Shown in pieces: positions 1 through 8,306 of a stretch of 16,926 nucleotides of DNA. Every line of letters starts with the position of its first letter. The stretch's first letter is position 1. The position numbers and the translations under genes were made by a program. Under the pieces are notes generated by a model that did not search any database, was not told where the DNA came from, and saw only the letters and a program-made list of their open reading frames with translations. The stretch is from positions 1 to 16,926 of the forward strand of contig CALCVT010000071.1 in the NCBI GenBank assembly GCA_937906495.1, in the 5' to 3' direction. This DNA comes from an uncultured Prevotella sp. (GTDB lineage Bacteria; Bacteroidota; Bacteroidia; Bacteroidales; Bacteroidaceae).

Positions 1-154
1 AGTTCTGAACAATGAAGATTTAATGAAATATGGGGTAGATGGGATGGATACAATACGATACATTGTTAGTAATTGTACACGAGGTGTAAAATTTTTTGCG
101 GTAGCTCTTCTGTTATTTTATTCTACCGATAAAAAATACTTTTGCAAGCAAGAA

Positions 155-190
155 AAAGCCCTTGTCCGCATACTTGCGGACAAGGGCTTT
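155..190 (-). terminator. Rho-independent terminator of fbaA
   Basis: A perfect 16-bp inverted repeat (155-170 with 175-190) encloses a 4-nt loop and lies 27 bp past the aldolase stop codon. On the minus strand the stem ends in TTT and runs straight into TTCT, giving a short U tract. The GC-rich core (GCCCTTGTCCGC) makes a strong hairpin. Read on the plus strand no U tract follows, so the minus direction fits best. Confidence 0.82.
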
Positions 191-216
191 GAATGAGTCT
201 TTACTCGAGCTCTAAA

Positions 217-1227
217 TTAGTCGAGCTGTGCGAGTTTGTTTTCAGAACCAAGTACTTCTACAATCTTGTGCTCGTAGAGTTTCTTCATGTTTTCGCGAGC
301 AGGACCGAGATACTTGCGGGGGTCGAACTCCTGGGGCTTCTCTGCGAATACCTCACGGATAGCAGCCGTCATGGCCAAACGAGAGTCGGAGTCGATGTTG
401 ATTTTGCATACAGCACTTGCAGAAGCCTTGCGGAGTTGCTCTTCAGGGATACCAACTGCGTTGGGGAGTTTGCCGCCATACTTGTTAATGGTGTCAACCT
501 CGTCCTGGGGAACAGATGAAGAACCGTGGAGTACGATGGGGAAGCCGGGGAGCTGCTCCATAACGGCATCGAGAACGTCGAATGCGAGGGGAGGAGGAAC
601 GAGGCGGCCGGTCTTCGGGTCACGGGTGCACTGTTCGGGAGTGAACTTGTAAGCACCATGGCTCGTACCAATAGAGATAGCAAGGCTATCGCAGCCTGTG
701 CGGGTAGCAAAGTCTACAACCTCTTCGGGCTTTGTGTAGTGGCTTTCAGCATGGCATACTTCGTCTTCAACGCCAGCCAAAACGCCGAGCTCGCCTTCAA
801 CAGTTACGTCGAACTGGTGAGCATAGTCTACAACTTTCTTGGTGAGGGCTACGTTTTCCTCGTAGGGAAGGCCAGAACCATCGATCATTACTGAGCTGAA
901 GCCCATATCGATGCAGCTCTTACAAGTCTCGAACGAGTCTCCGTGGTCAAGGTGAAGCACGATTTCGGGGTGCTTGCAACCGAGTTCCTTAGCGTACTCA
1001 ACAGCACCTTCAGCCATGTAACGCAAAAGGGTCTGGTTGGCATAAGCGCGAGCACCTTTTGAAACTTGCAGAATTACAGGGCTCTTCTTCTCTGAAGCGG
1101 CCTGAATGATAGCCTGCAACTGCTCCATATTGTTGAAGTTGAAAGCGGGAATAGCATAACCGCCATCGATGGCACGCTTGAACATGTCACGGGTGTTCAC
1201 CAAGCCTAAGTCTTTGTAGTTTACCAT
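217..1227 (-). CDS. fbaA: class II fructose-1,6-bisphosphate aldolase
   Basis: Cytoplasmic zinc-dependent aldolase that reversibly cleaves fructose-1,6-bisphosphate to dihydroxyacetone phosphate and glyceraldehyde-3-phosphate in glycolysis and gluconeogenesis. The 336-residue product is full length for the family. Visible motifs are LHLDHGDS (Asp94 as the likely catalytic acid/base and His95 as a zinc ligand), VEGELG (residues 143-148), SHGAYK (His190, zinc ligand) and LHGSSS (His234, zinc ligand). The ATG start is followed directly by the expected N-terminus, and a good promoter match lies about 45 bp upstream. The gene stands alone between its promoter and a strong terminator, so it is probably monocistronic. 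The family assignment is firm; the choice of the symbol fbaA over fba is only convention. Confidence 0.97.
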   Translation of the reverse strand: MVNYKDLGLVNTRDMFKRAIDGGYAIPAFNFNNMEQLQAIIQAASEKKSPVILQVSKGARAYANQTLLRYMAEGAVEYAKELGCKHPEIVLHLDHGDSFETCKSCIDMGFSSVMIDGSGLPYEENVALTKKVVDYAHQFDVTVEGELGVLAGVEDEVCHAESHYTKPEEVVDFATRTGCDSLAISIGTSHGAYKFTPEQCTRDPKTGRLVPPPLAFDVLDAVMEQLPGFPIVLHGSSSVPQDEVDTINKYGGKLPNAVGIPEEQLRKASASAVCKINIDSDSRLAMTAAIREVFAEKPQEFDPRKYLGPARENMKKLYEHKIVEVLGSENKLAQLD

Positions 1228-1269
1228 AATAAAAAAAATCGTTTATATCTGTGGATAACTTTTCCAATG

Positions 1270-1300
1270 CAAAAGTACAACATCTTGGCTTGAAACGCAA
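1270..1300 (-). promoter_or_regulatory. Bacteroidota-type promoter of fbaA
   Basis: On the minus strand TTG (1298-1300) is separated by 20 bp from TACTTTTG (1270-1277). This matches the known Bacteroidota primary sigma factor consensus, a -33 TTG and -7 TAnnTTTG with a spacer of about 19-21 bp. It predicts transcription starting near 1263 and a leader of about 35 nt before the aldolase ATG. Confidence 0.75.
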
Positions 1301-1385
1301 GTTTCGGTGGATTTTTTTTACGTTTTTGCCAGCATTGTCATTACTCATTATGTGCTTGTGCTTTGAGTTGGCTGTTTGTAGTTCT

Positions 1386-1432
1386 AAAAAATGCCATTCA
1401 GTAGCAGTCGGAAAGAACTGTTGCTGAATGGC
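1386..1432 (-). terminator. Terminator of the porin transcription unit
   Basis: An inverted repeat (1393-1408 with 1417-1432, 8-nt loop) begins 17 bp past the porin stop codon. On the minus strand it is followed by a T6 run (complement of 1386-1391). The outer 9 bp (GCCATTCAG/CTGAATGGC) pair perfectly. Two inner positions mismatch in the minus-strand RNA but would be G-U pairs in a plus-strand RNA. The U tract on the minus side supports termination of the porin operon. Confidence 0.75.
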
Positions 1433-1448
1433 GTGAGCGGATAGGAAA

Positions 1449-3665
1449 CTAGTTTACGAAGTTCCAGGAAATGCCGAACCTAAAGACCATGCGATTAAGC
1501 GGATAGTGGGGAACCAAAAATGGATTGCCGGCTCCCGAGGAGTAGTTAACATGTGAGGCCATTACATAGAAGCGTGTACGTTTCAGATGGAAATTGGCAT
1601 ACACATTGACTATGGGGTAGTTGCCAATGTCGGTACGAATAGATGGATCTTGTAGGACGTATTGGCCGATAATTGGCGAGTAACTGGGAGCTTTGTATTT
1701 GGTAAAGTAGTACATGTCGCCACCGATTTCTGTGCGTAATACGCGGGCTATGCGGAATAGAAGGTACAAGTTGGTGTAACCAGTAAAGGAAGGTACGGGC
1801 ATGGCTTCCTTATTGCTCGATACCTGGTAGGTGAGTTCGTTTTCCCAATTAAGTATCCCCCATTTAAAGTCTTGGTTGAGTGTGATTCCTAAAAGTTGGG
1901 TGTTTTTGCCAGCTTGTCCTACACTTACAGCATGCCGGTAATTGGTATAGCCATCAGTCGATGTAAAAGGGGTAAGATGTTCTTGGAAGTAGAGCTGATT
2001 TTGTATGTTTTCGAGCGTGGCTGTCAAGGCTGTGTGACGGTAGCGCAGGGTGGCGCTCACGCGGGCTCGGAACACTTTGTTGAGATCGTTATTATCCCAC
2101 CAGGCATTGCGGCCCCGGTAATGCCTGAAGTAGAACGAAGGCCTTTCGTTGCGTACAAAGCCGCTAAAAGCAAAGCGTAGTGTATCGCGCTTGAGAGGAA
2201 TGTTAAGGTTGGCATCAGCCTCAACATTGAATTCGCCCCAATCTTTGCCTGTAGTTCGTATTTCGCCGAGCACGTTGTAGTGGAAAAGGCTTCCCTGTTG
2301 CTTGAGTAGTTGTCCGCCAATGGTGATGTAGTGTTCTTTGAACTTGGTGCGCGTTTTGCGTGCTTCACTGTATGGCAGACGAAAATCGAAGGCTGCGTAT
2401 TCATGTTTGCCATAAAGGCGAAGCCCCATCTTCATCCATTTGTTAAAACCTTCGCGTAGTTCTATAGCTAATGTATTTTCTACGCTTATATGGTGTGTGC
2501 GGTCGTTAGCTGAATCGCCCGGAAGATAGAAATCGGCAAAGTAGCCGGGGTTGTTGGTATTATTTCTTTCGTTCGACAGGAATTTGCGAGTATTGTCGTC
2601 AATGCGTAGGGTGTGTATGAATGAAGTGACGGGTATAAACTCAGTGTGTATTTTGATTGAGTCTGTTGTATTTGCTTTATCTTCGGTATGCTCTTCGTTG
2701 CCCACACCTCTTGGCATGCGAGGTTGTTTACCTGCTGCTTGTGAGAGGGCTTGTTGTACTAACTTGGTGGATTCCTCGTTTAATTGTTGGACTTGTGCCA
2801 GTTGCTCGGGCGTAACAAGATTTCCTGCAGCATCGCGATATCTTCGAAATCCCAAACTGTAGCGGTGAGTCAGATAGAACTGATTACCGCCAATTTTGTT
2901 CCAGGCACGCGCCAGGTTAACGGGCATGTCGCCCGTTCCGTATTTGGTGGGAAAACTTTCGGGCCTGTTTACAAAGTCGTCGTTTTCAATACCTCCGTTT
3001 TCGCGTGTTTTGAGATAGGTATGCTGAAGATATGTGTGCATCTGATATTGGTCGCCTCTGTACGAGGCGTAGAGAGTTCCGTCAAAATCGGCGGTTGACT
3101 GGCCTTCGTAGTATCCACGTCCGTACAAATAGTCTGCTTTAAACCCCAAGCCCAGTCTTTTGCCTGAATTTACAGAAAAGAGTGCGCGTATGCGGTCTTC
3201 GCCATTGGTCTTATTTCCGCAGGAGTGATAAGTAATGTTGGTAAAAGGCGACTTGGTGTTTGTAAAAAGCAAGTTTTCAGTTTCCTTTACAAAAAAGTCG
3301 TATGGAAGTTTAAAGATGAAGGGGTTGGTTTGCATATTAGCTCCCTGCTCTGTAAAGTAACGACTGATACGAGGGGCACCTAAATTGCCAGTAAAGTTGT
3401 AGTGGCCGGTGGTTCCGGAGGTAAAGTTGTCGTTTTGAAACTGATGGGGAATGGTATCATACTGAGCGGGACGTATATCACCGAAGCGGCTGTCTATGGT
3501 CCATACGTAAATGCCTTCAGGTACGTTGGTCGTTTCGGTACTATCGTTTTCGAAGGCGCTACGTTTGTTTGTTAGGTTGAAAGGGTCGTCTTCCGTTCTT
3601 ATGTTTTGTCCCATAGCCGGAAGGGCAGTAGCCAAAGCAATCAGGTAGATGGGATATAGCTTCAT
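1449..3665 (-). CDS. putative porin, outer-membrane beta-barrel (Porin_10 type)
   Basis: The predicted 738-residue outer-membrane barrel resembles the Bacteroidota putative porin family. A signal peptide covers about residues 1-19 (hydrophobic core, then AMGQ). A conserved-looking N-terminal block follows: GIYVWTIDSRFGDIRPAQYDT near residues 51-71, and HQFQN plus GHYNFTGNLGAPRISRYF near 74-104. The rest alternates aromatic and polar residues as expected of beta strands, ending in a strand with sequence RFGISWNF. Residues about 277-340 form a hydrophilic Gln/Glu-rich stretch, probably a loop. The gene begins 9 bp after the TPR gene stops, so the two are almost certainly cotranscribed and may work together at the envelope. 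Substrate is unknown. Confidence 0.8.
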   Translation of the reverse strand: MKLYPIYLIALATALPAMGQNIRTEDDPFNLTNKRSAFENDSTETTNVPEGIYVWTIDSRFGDIRPAQYDTIPHQFQNDNFTSGTTGHYNFTGNLGAPRISRYFTEQGANMQTNPFIFKLPYDFFVKETENLLFTNTKSPFTNITYHSCGNKTNGEDRIRALFSVNSGKRLGLGFKADYLYGRGYYEGQSTADFDGTLYASYRGDQYQMHTYLQHTYLKTRENGGIENDDFVNRPESFPTKYGTGDMPVNLARAWNKIGGNQFYLTHRYSLGFRRYRDAAGNLVTPEQLAQVQQLNEESTKLVQQALSQAAGKQPRMPRGVGNEEHTEDKANTTDSIKIHTEFIPVTSFIHTLRIDDNTRKFLSNERNNTNNPGYFADFYLPGDSANDRTHHISVENTLAIELREGFNKWMKMGLRLYGKHEYAAFDFRLPYSEARKTRTKFKEHYITIGGQLLKQQGSLFHYNVLGEIRTTGKDWGEFNVEADANLNIPLKRDTLRFAFSGFVRNERPSFYFRHYRGRNAWWDNNDLNKVFRARVSATLRYRHTALTATLENIQNQLYFQEHLTPFTSTDGYTNYRHAVSVGQAGKNTQLLGITLNQDFKWGILNWENELTYQVSSNKEAMPVPSFTGYTNLYLLFRIARVLRTEIGGDMYYFTKYKAPSYSPIIGQYVLQDPSIRTDIGNYPIVNVYANFHLKRTRFYVMASHVNYSSGAGNPFLVPHYPLNRMVFRFGISWNFVN

Positions 3666-3674
3666 GGGGTTGGA

Positions 3675-5378
3675 TTACTTGTACTTCTGAATCAATGCGG
3701 TTACACTTGTGTCGCCAAACTGTTGTGCTTTGTTAAGGTGTTGCAGCGCTTTGGGCTTGTTACCAAGTTCACCGAAAGCTATACCTGCTATTTTGTGGGC
3801 ATCGGCATTTTCGGGCTGCAGTTTGAGCAGTTTTTCTGCCTGTTCGGCAGTTTGAGCATATTCTCCTACACGTAACAGAATGAGGCATTCTTCGAGCATA
3901 AAGGGTAGAGGATCCTGGGCTGTGGCAATAGCTGTATGTATATCGTCGAGCGCTTGTTGATACATGCGTGCCTGCATTTCGGTTTGCTGTCGTATGTAGT
4001 AAAAGGTTGCGTTAAGGTTATTGGGACCGATGGCTTTTTCGTATTCATTGTAGTCAAATACGGCTTCACGGTAGCGTCCTGCTTGAATCAGTAGAGAGGC
4101 TCTTTCCCAATAATATTGAGCAGACTTTGCTTGAATGGGTTGTGGGAGTAGGGCAATACATTTGTCGAGTAGGGCTATAACTTGCGCTGAATCCTTCCCA
4201 CTCTTTTCGAGAGCGAGTGCAGCTGCATAGTAGGTTTCGGACGAGGCAAATGTTTTGTCTTCACAGGCTTTGAGGTAGCTTCGATATGCGCCATCATAGT
4301 TGTTTTGTGCTAATTGACAGTGCCCTTTCTGCATTAAGTATACAGGGTAGGGAGACAGTCTATAAGCTTGGTCGGCTTCAGCCTCGGCTTTTTGCAGGTT
4401 CCAATCTTTAAAAAAGGCTGTAGTATCGTTGCGAGTAATGGCAATCTGGTATATCAAGGTGCTCCAATTGTAGTGAATGGCATCGGCCTTGAGTCCAGTT
4501 GTATCGGTTGAGGCTATTTCGAGTGCGCTGTTAAAGTCGTTTTCGCTTGCCTGGTATTGGTTGTAGCGAGCATTTAGTGCAGCACGTCCGGCATATCCGT
4601 CTGCCAGTTTTGGAAAAGTGCTGATGTAGTCATTATAGGCTGTAAAACATGCAAGTGAGTCGTTTGCTGGAAGCATATAAATATAGGCCATAGCTTCTTT
4701 CGCTTCGTGTGGCAGTGCTTTGGGAATTGCTAATTGACGAAGTTCGGTGTTGAAAGCTGCAGTGGCATCAATATTCAGTTCGTTGATGAAGCGCGCGTCA
4801 ATAGCACAAGCTCCTGTTGCCTTGGTGTCGACGTTTCGCTGTACTATAGCCACAAGATTTCCCGACTGATCCATAAGCGGAAGTGTTAGGTTTGTTGCAT
4901 CATTGCCGATATTTGTATGGTAGTAACGATAGGCATTGTAGGCTTCATCGCTCAATATGGTTGCTGTTTGCAGGGCTTTTTTCTTTTCGTTACTATAGCG
5001 TACCATTTGTAGCGGAGTGGTTGTATTAGCTGCAGTTGTTGCTATAGTAAAGAATTCGGAGTTTTTACAGTTCGCTATACTGAATTTAATAAGGTCTGTT
5101 GCAGCGTTAGCGCCCAATATGCGGTGTATAGCATACTTTTTTCCTTTTGTATCAATCACCTCAGCGCGAACAGCTCCATCAAGCATGGTGTATGAGGTTA
5201 CAGCTACGCCTGGTGCTTCGACATAGAAGGCATTACCGGATCTTAGGAGTTTGCCATTGGCATCGTAGGCAAAGATGTTGAGCACTGCTTTGTAAGCATT
5301 TTGGGGCGAAACCATGGTGGTAGCACCAAGTTGGCTGGCTGCAGTGATGAGGGCTGCAGAAAGGAATATCTTTTTCAT
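3675..5378 (-). CDS. exported trypsin-like pseudoprotease with TPR repeats
   Basis: This 567-residue protein has an N-terminal signal peptide (about residues 1-19, MKKIFLSAAL then a small-residue region). Residues about 25-205 resemble a trypsin/HtrA-like fold: VAVTSYTMLDGA (59-70) aligns with the usual VTNxHVxxGA, ATDLIKFS (93-100) keeps the aspartate (Asp95), and LTLPLMDQSGNLVAIV (164-179) aligns with the usual SGSPLxxxxGxVxGI. At the catalytic positions His is replaced by Thr64 and Ser by Leu164, so proteolysis is not expected. Residues about 220-567 are helical TPR-like repeats; the clearest is near 520-555 (PENADAHKIAGIAFGELGN). It lies directly upstream of the porin gene and probably acts in the periplasm as a scaffold or peptide binder. 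The domain call is by-eye alignment. Confidence 0.72.
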   Translation of the reverse strand: MKKIFLSAALITAASQLGATTMVSPQNAYKAVLNIFAYDANGKLLRSGNAFYVEAPGVAVTSYTMLDGAVRAEVIDTKGKKYAIHRILGANAATDLIKFSIANCKNSEFFTIATTAANTTTPLQMVRYSNEKKKALQTATILSDEAYNAYRYYHTNIGNDATNLTLPLMDQSGNLVAIVQRNVDTKATGACAIDARFINELNIDATAAFNTELRQLAIPKALPHEAKEAMAYIYMLPANDSLACFTAYNDYISTFPKLADGYAGRAALNARYNQYQASENDFNSALEIASTDTTGLKADAIHYNWSTLIYQIAITRNDTTAFFKDWNLQKAEAEADQAYRLSPYPVYLMQKGHCQLAQNNYDGAYRSYLKACEDKTFASSETYYAAALALEKSGKDSAQVIALLDKCIALLPQPIQAKSAQYYWERASLLIQAGRYREAVFDYNEYEKAIGPNNLNATFYYIRQQTEMQARMYQQALDDIHTAIATAQDPLPFMLEECLILLRVGEYAQTAEQAEKLLKLQPENADAHKIAGIAFGELGNKPKALQHLNKAQQFGDTSVTALIQKYK

Positions 5379-5490
5379 TCGGATGATAAGGAATTCAGTA
5401 AGTTGTTGGGCATAATATTACAGTAGCCTTGGTATTTGTTTGTAGACGCAGAGTGGCATCCGTATTTGCATGGATGTGCAACAGGCTACA

Positions 5491-7149
5491 TTATGTAAGC
5501 AATAATTGACGTGCATTTTCCATTGCTGCCGGTGTAATTTCTGCTCCAGAGAGCATATGCGCTATTTCTGTTATGCGTTCTTCTGTAAGCAGTGGGCATA
5601 TATGGCTACGGGTATATTCGCCATCGTCTTCTTTGTATACTCTGAAATGGTGCTTGCCCAAAGCTGCAATTTGTGGGAGGTGTGTAATGCATAACACTTG
5701 ACAGTTTTCAGAGATTTGCTGCATGACTTTAGCCATGCTTTCAGCCATTTTTCCAGAAACCCCCGTGTCAATTTCATCGAAGATAATGGTAGGCAGACTT
5801 TTATTGCGCGCAATGAGGGCTTTGAGTGCCAGCATTAAACGGGCAATCTCACCTCCTGATGCTATTTGACTGATGTCTTGAAGTGGGACGTTCTTGTTTG
5901 AAGAGAAAAGAAAGGTTACCTTATCTGCTCCAGAAGCATCGGGTTCCTTGCGTGGGGTAATTTGTACATTGAGATGTACGTGTGGCATACCTAATCCTTG
6001 CAGGGCGTGAGTAAGTTCCTGAGCCATCAACGTAGCCGACTTTTGACGAGTAGATGTAAGGAAATCTGCAGCCTGCTTGCGTAAATGTTTCAGTTTTTCA
6101 ACTTTCAATTGCTGCTTAGTGATTTCTTCGTCAATAGTTTCGATTTGATTGAGTTGTGTCTCAAGGCTCTTTGTTAAATCTAGTAGTTCAGCAATGCTGT
6201 TTAAATGGTGCTTTTGTTCAAGTTCATAGATAGTATTAAGCCTTTCTTCTACAAACTGAAGTCGTGCTGGATCATATTCAATCTGCTCAGCATGCTGTTC
6301 TAGTTCGGCAGCAATATCTGTAAGTTCGATGCGTACACTTTGTAGTCTTTCTGCAAGTTCATTGGCACCAGAATATTTGTCGGCGATGGGAGTTAGAACT
6401 TCCGATGCCATACGAACATGGTGTATTACATCGCAGTCTTCAGATTCAATTAAGTTTTGCGCTGTAAAAAATGCCTGCTTAATATCTTCTGCATGACTAA
6501 GCAGGTTTTGTTCTTGTTCAAGTTCCTCTTGCTCTCCTACACTGAGGGCAGCTTCTCTTAGTTGCATAAGCTGGAATAGCAAGTAATCTTTTTCAGCTTG
6601 TCCTCTTTGGGCTTGCTCGGTAAGAGTTCTTAGATGAACTTCGGCCTGACGTGCAGCTTCAAACGTTTGTTTATATGTAGAAACTTCTTCTGTATTTCCG
6701 GCCAGTAAATCAAGTGTTCCAATCAGAAAATGTTCATTGTGTATGAGAAGATTCTGGTGTTGTGAGTGTATGTCGATGAGTGAAGCACCGATTTCTTTGA
6801 GTTTGGCAGCTGTGACAGGTGTGTCGTTAATAAAGGCCCTGCTTTTGCCAGACTGTGTTACTTCTCGCCTTACGATACATTCCTGCGGGTCGTAGTCTAT
6901 GTCGTTATGAGTAAAGAAGTCTTCTAAATTCAAGCCCTCTATGTTGAACGAAGCTTCTACCATACATTTATTGTGACCAGTTTGAATTGCTTTGGCTTCG
7001 GCTCTACCACCGAGTAGCAAATTGAGCGCACCGAGAATGATACTCTTGCCCGCTCCTGTTTCACCTGTAATCACAGAGAAACCAGACAACCAATCGATGT
7101 CCAGTTCTTCAATCAGTGCGTAGTGTGATATGGTTAAATGTTGAAGCAT
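5491..7149 (-). CDS. recN: DNA repair protein RecN
   Basis: SMC-like ATPase that acts early in recombinational repair of double-strand breaks in the cytoplasm. The 552-residue length is normal for the family. The Walker A motif GETGAGKS is at residues 29-36, a long Glu/Gln/Leu-rich coiled-coil region lies around 150-370, the ABC signature SGGE at 431-434 and Walker B IIFDEIDTGVSG begins near 455. The N-terminus MLQHLTISHYALIEELDIDW is typical RecN. The gene is followed by 112 bp before the TPR gene and preceded by 172 bp after the DUF4835 gene. No convincing TAnnTTTG element was found in the 172-bp gap, so it may be transcribed from further upstream in the dnaN-led run. Confidence 0.96.
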   Translation of the reverse strand: MLQHLTISHYALIEELDIDWLSGFSVITGETGAGKSIILGALNLLLGGRAEAKAIQTGHNKCMVEASFNIEGLNLEDFFTHNDIDYDPQECIVRREVTQSGKSRAFINDTPVTAAKLKEIGASLIDIHSQHQNLLIHNEHFLIGTLDLLAGNTEEVSTYKQTFEAARQAEVHLRTLTEQAQRGQAEKDYLLFQLMQLREAALSVGEQEELEQEQNLLSHAEDIKQAFFTAQNLIESEDCDVIHHVRMASEVLTPIADKYSGANELAERLQSVRIELTDIAAELEQHAEQIEYDPARLQFVEERLNTIYELEQKHHLNSIAELLDLTKSLETQLNQIETIDEEITKQQLKVEKLKHLRKQAADFLTSTRQKSATLMAQELTHALQGLGMPHVHLNVQITPRKEPDASGADKVTFLFSSNKNVPLQDISQIASGGEIARLMLALKALIARNKSLPTIIFDEIDTGVSGKMAESMAKVMQQISENCQVLCITHLPQIAALGKHHFRVYKEDDGEYTRSHICPLLTEERITEIAHMLSGAEITPAAMENARQLLLT

Positions 7150-7321
7150 GATACATTCTGTTTGGATAGCCTGTGTGGAACTTTGTTAGACTTTAAGTGT
7201 CTGCTTCTGCCACGCTATGCTTTTGGGGATATTGTTAACTTCAGCGAGAGGGCTATCTGGTTGCAACTTTTTTTATGAGTAACGCGGATATTTCCTGAGC
7301 CATTTAGGTCTTTATGTATAT

Positions 7322-8227
7322 TTATTGAGTTATTTCCCTCCAGAAACTATTTTGTGAAGGATTAATGCTTGAAAGTGTTTCTACCAAATCTTCTTTTTCT
7401 TTGGCTGTTCCGTGACCTTTGTAGATATAAAGAATCTCATCGCGTTTATATTCCGTAAATATTTGGGGTAACATACTCATTGACTTGTTTTCTTTTGCTT
7501 GCTTAAGCAATTCCATAGCTTTGGTGATGCCTGCACGTCCACGTTCAACATTTTCGCTCATAATGTCAAGTCCTTCGCGGTAGTAAGCGTATTGCATTTT
7601 TCGAAAGGGTTCCATTCCTCCGTCAAGTAGGTCAGTGATGATAGCATGCCGGTTTTTATTGTCGTCGAATGCTTTCCAACCCTTTCCAGTCATGCTTTGA
7701 GCATTATTAACAATAGTTTGGGCCGTTTGCAGGTATTCGGTTCCTCCCAATGGTGCCATAGCATCCATATCCATGCCTATAATCAAGTATACATAGTAAG
7801 CAATAACGGCCGTTAAGTTATTGTCAATTACATCTGGGCGGAATTCTATCTGATCATACTCCTGGTAATTGAAACTGAGATTAGGATCGTTAAATGCAAA
7901 CGTAGAAGTGGTATAGGTGGAACCATATACAGGACGGTTTGCTTGAACATTGAGTGTGCACTCAATGTAGTTCTCGGCCACCGAATATTTCTTTACTGTA
8001 AGACTGAAGTTGCAGTTGATGCGTTCGCTACGCTTAAACTGCATATTGGTCCATTGGCGCTCGTTGAGAAATTGTTCCAGTGTTGTTTGCAGAGTTTCGA
8101 AGACCGAAGCACTGGTACCTTGCACCTGCTGGTGGTTGATGGTAACGCGGGCATCGAGTTCTTGGGCGCAGAGAACTTGGCTACCGAGAGAGGTTAAACC
8201 GATAAAAAGGCCAATTTTATTCAGCAT
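7322..8227 (-). CDS. DUF4835 family exported protein (PorD-like)
   Basis: This 301-residue protein has a signal peptide (hydrophobic residues 4-18, then VLCAQE with likely cleavage near residue 20-22). It then opens with ELDARVTINHQQVQGTSASVFETLQTTLEQFLNERQW, typical of the DUF4835 family that sits between coaBC and recN in many Bacteroidota. Other family-like stretches are FNYQEYDQIEFRPDVIDNNLTAVIAYYVYLIIGMD (near 118-152) and GWKAFDDNKNRHAIITDLLDG. Public annotation often calls this family type IX secretion system protein PorD. I recall this as established naming but cannot verify it here. It probably acts in the periplasm or at the outer membrane. No lipoprotein box is evident. Its intergenic gap to coaBC is 79 bp, consistent with one operon. 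Confidence 0.78.
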   Translation of the reverse strand: MLNKIGLFIGLTSLGSQVLCAQELDARVTINHQQVQGTSASVFETLQTTLEQFLNERQWTNMQFKRSERINCNFSLTVKKYSVAENYIECTLNVQANRPVYGSTYTTSTFAFNDPNLSFNYQEYDQIEFRPDVIDNNLTAVIAYYVYLIIGMDMDAMAPLGGTEYLQTAQTIVNNAQSMTGKGWKAFDDNKNRHAIITDLLDGGMEPFRKMQYAYYREGLDIMSENVERGRAGITKAMELLKQAKENKSMSMLPQIFTEYKRDEILYIYKGHGTAKEKEDLVETLSSINPSQNSFWREITQ

Positions 8228-8306
8228 ATCGCGTTAGTTGAAGGTTGTTGCTTGGATTGATGCCCTTAGCCGCCCATATGCGTTTTAGCATAAGGCTCAA
8301 GGCTCG

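Noticed and set aside
2..196. Open frame across the left edge, 64 codons ending at 194-196, that could be the tail of a plus-strand gene
   Set aside because: The encoded peptide resembles nothing I know, and its last third is made of the promoter-like element and the perfect fbaA terminator hairpin, so it is probably chance.
193..894. Several overlapping ORFs on the plus strand opposite fbaA
   Set aside because: They are mirror frames of a strongly conserved aldolase and show no domain-like sequence.
5455..5483. Small inverted repeat GCATCC/GGATGT between recN and the TPR gene
   Set aside because: Only about 5 bp pair and no T run follows, so it is too weak to call a terminator.
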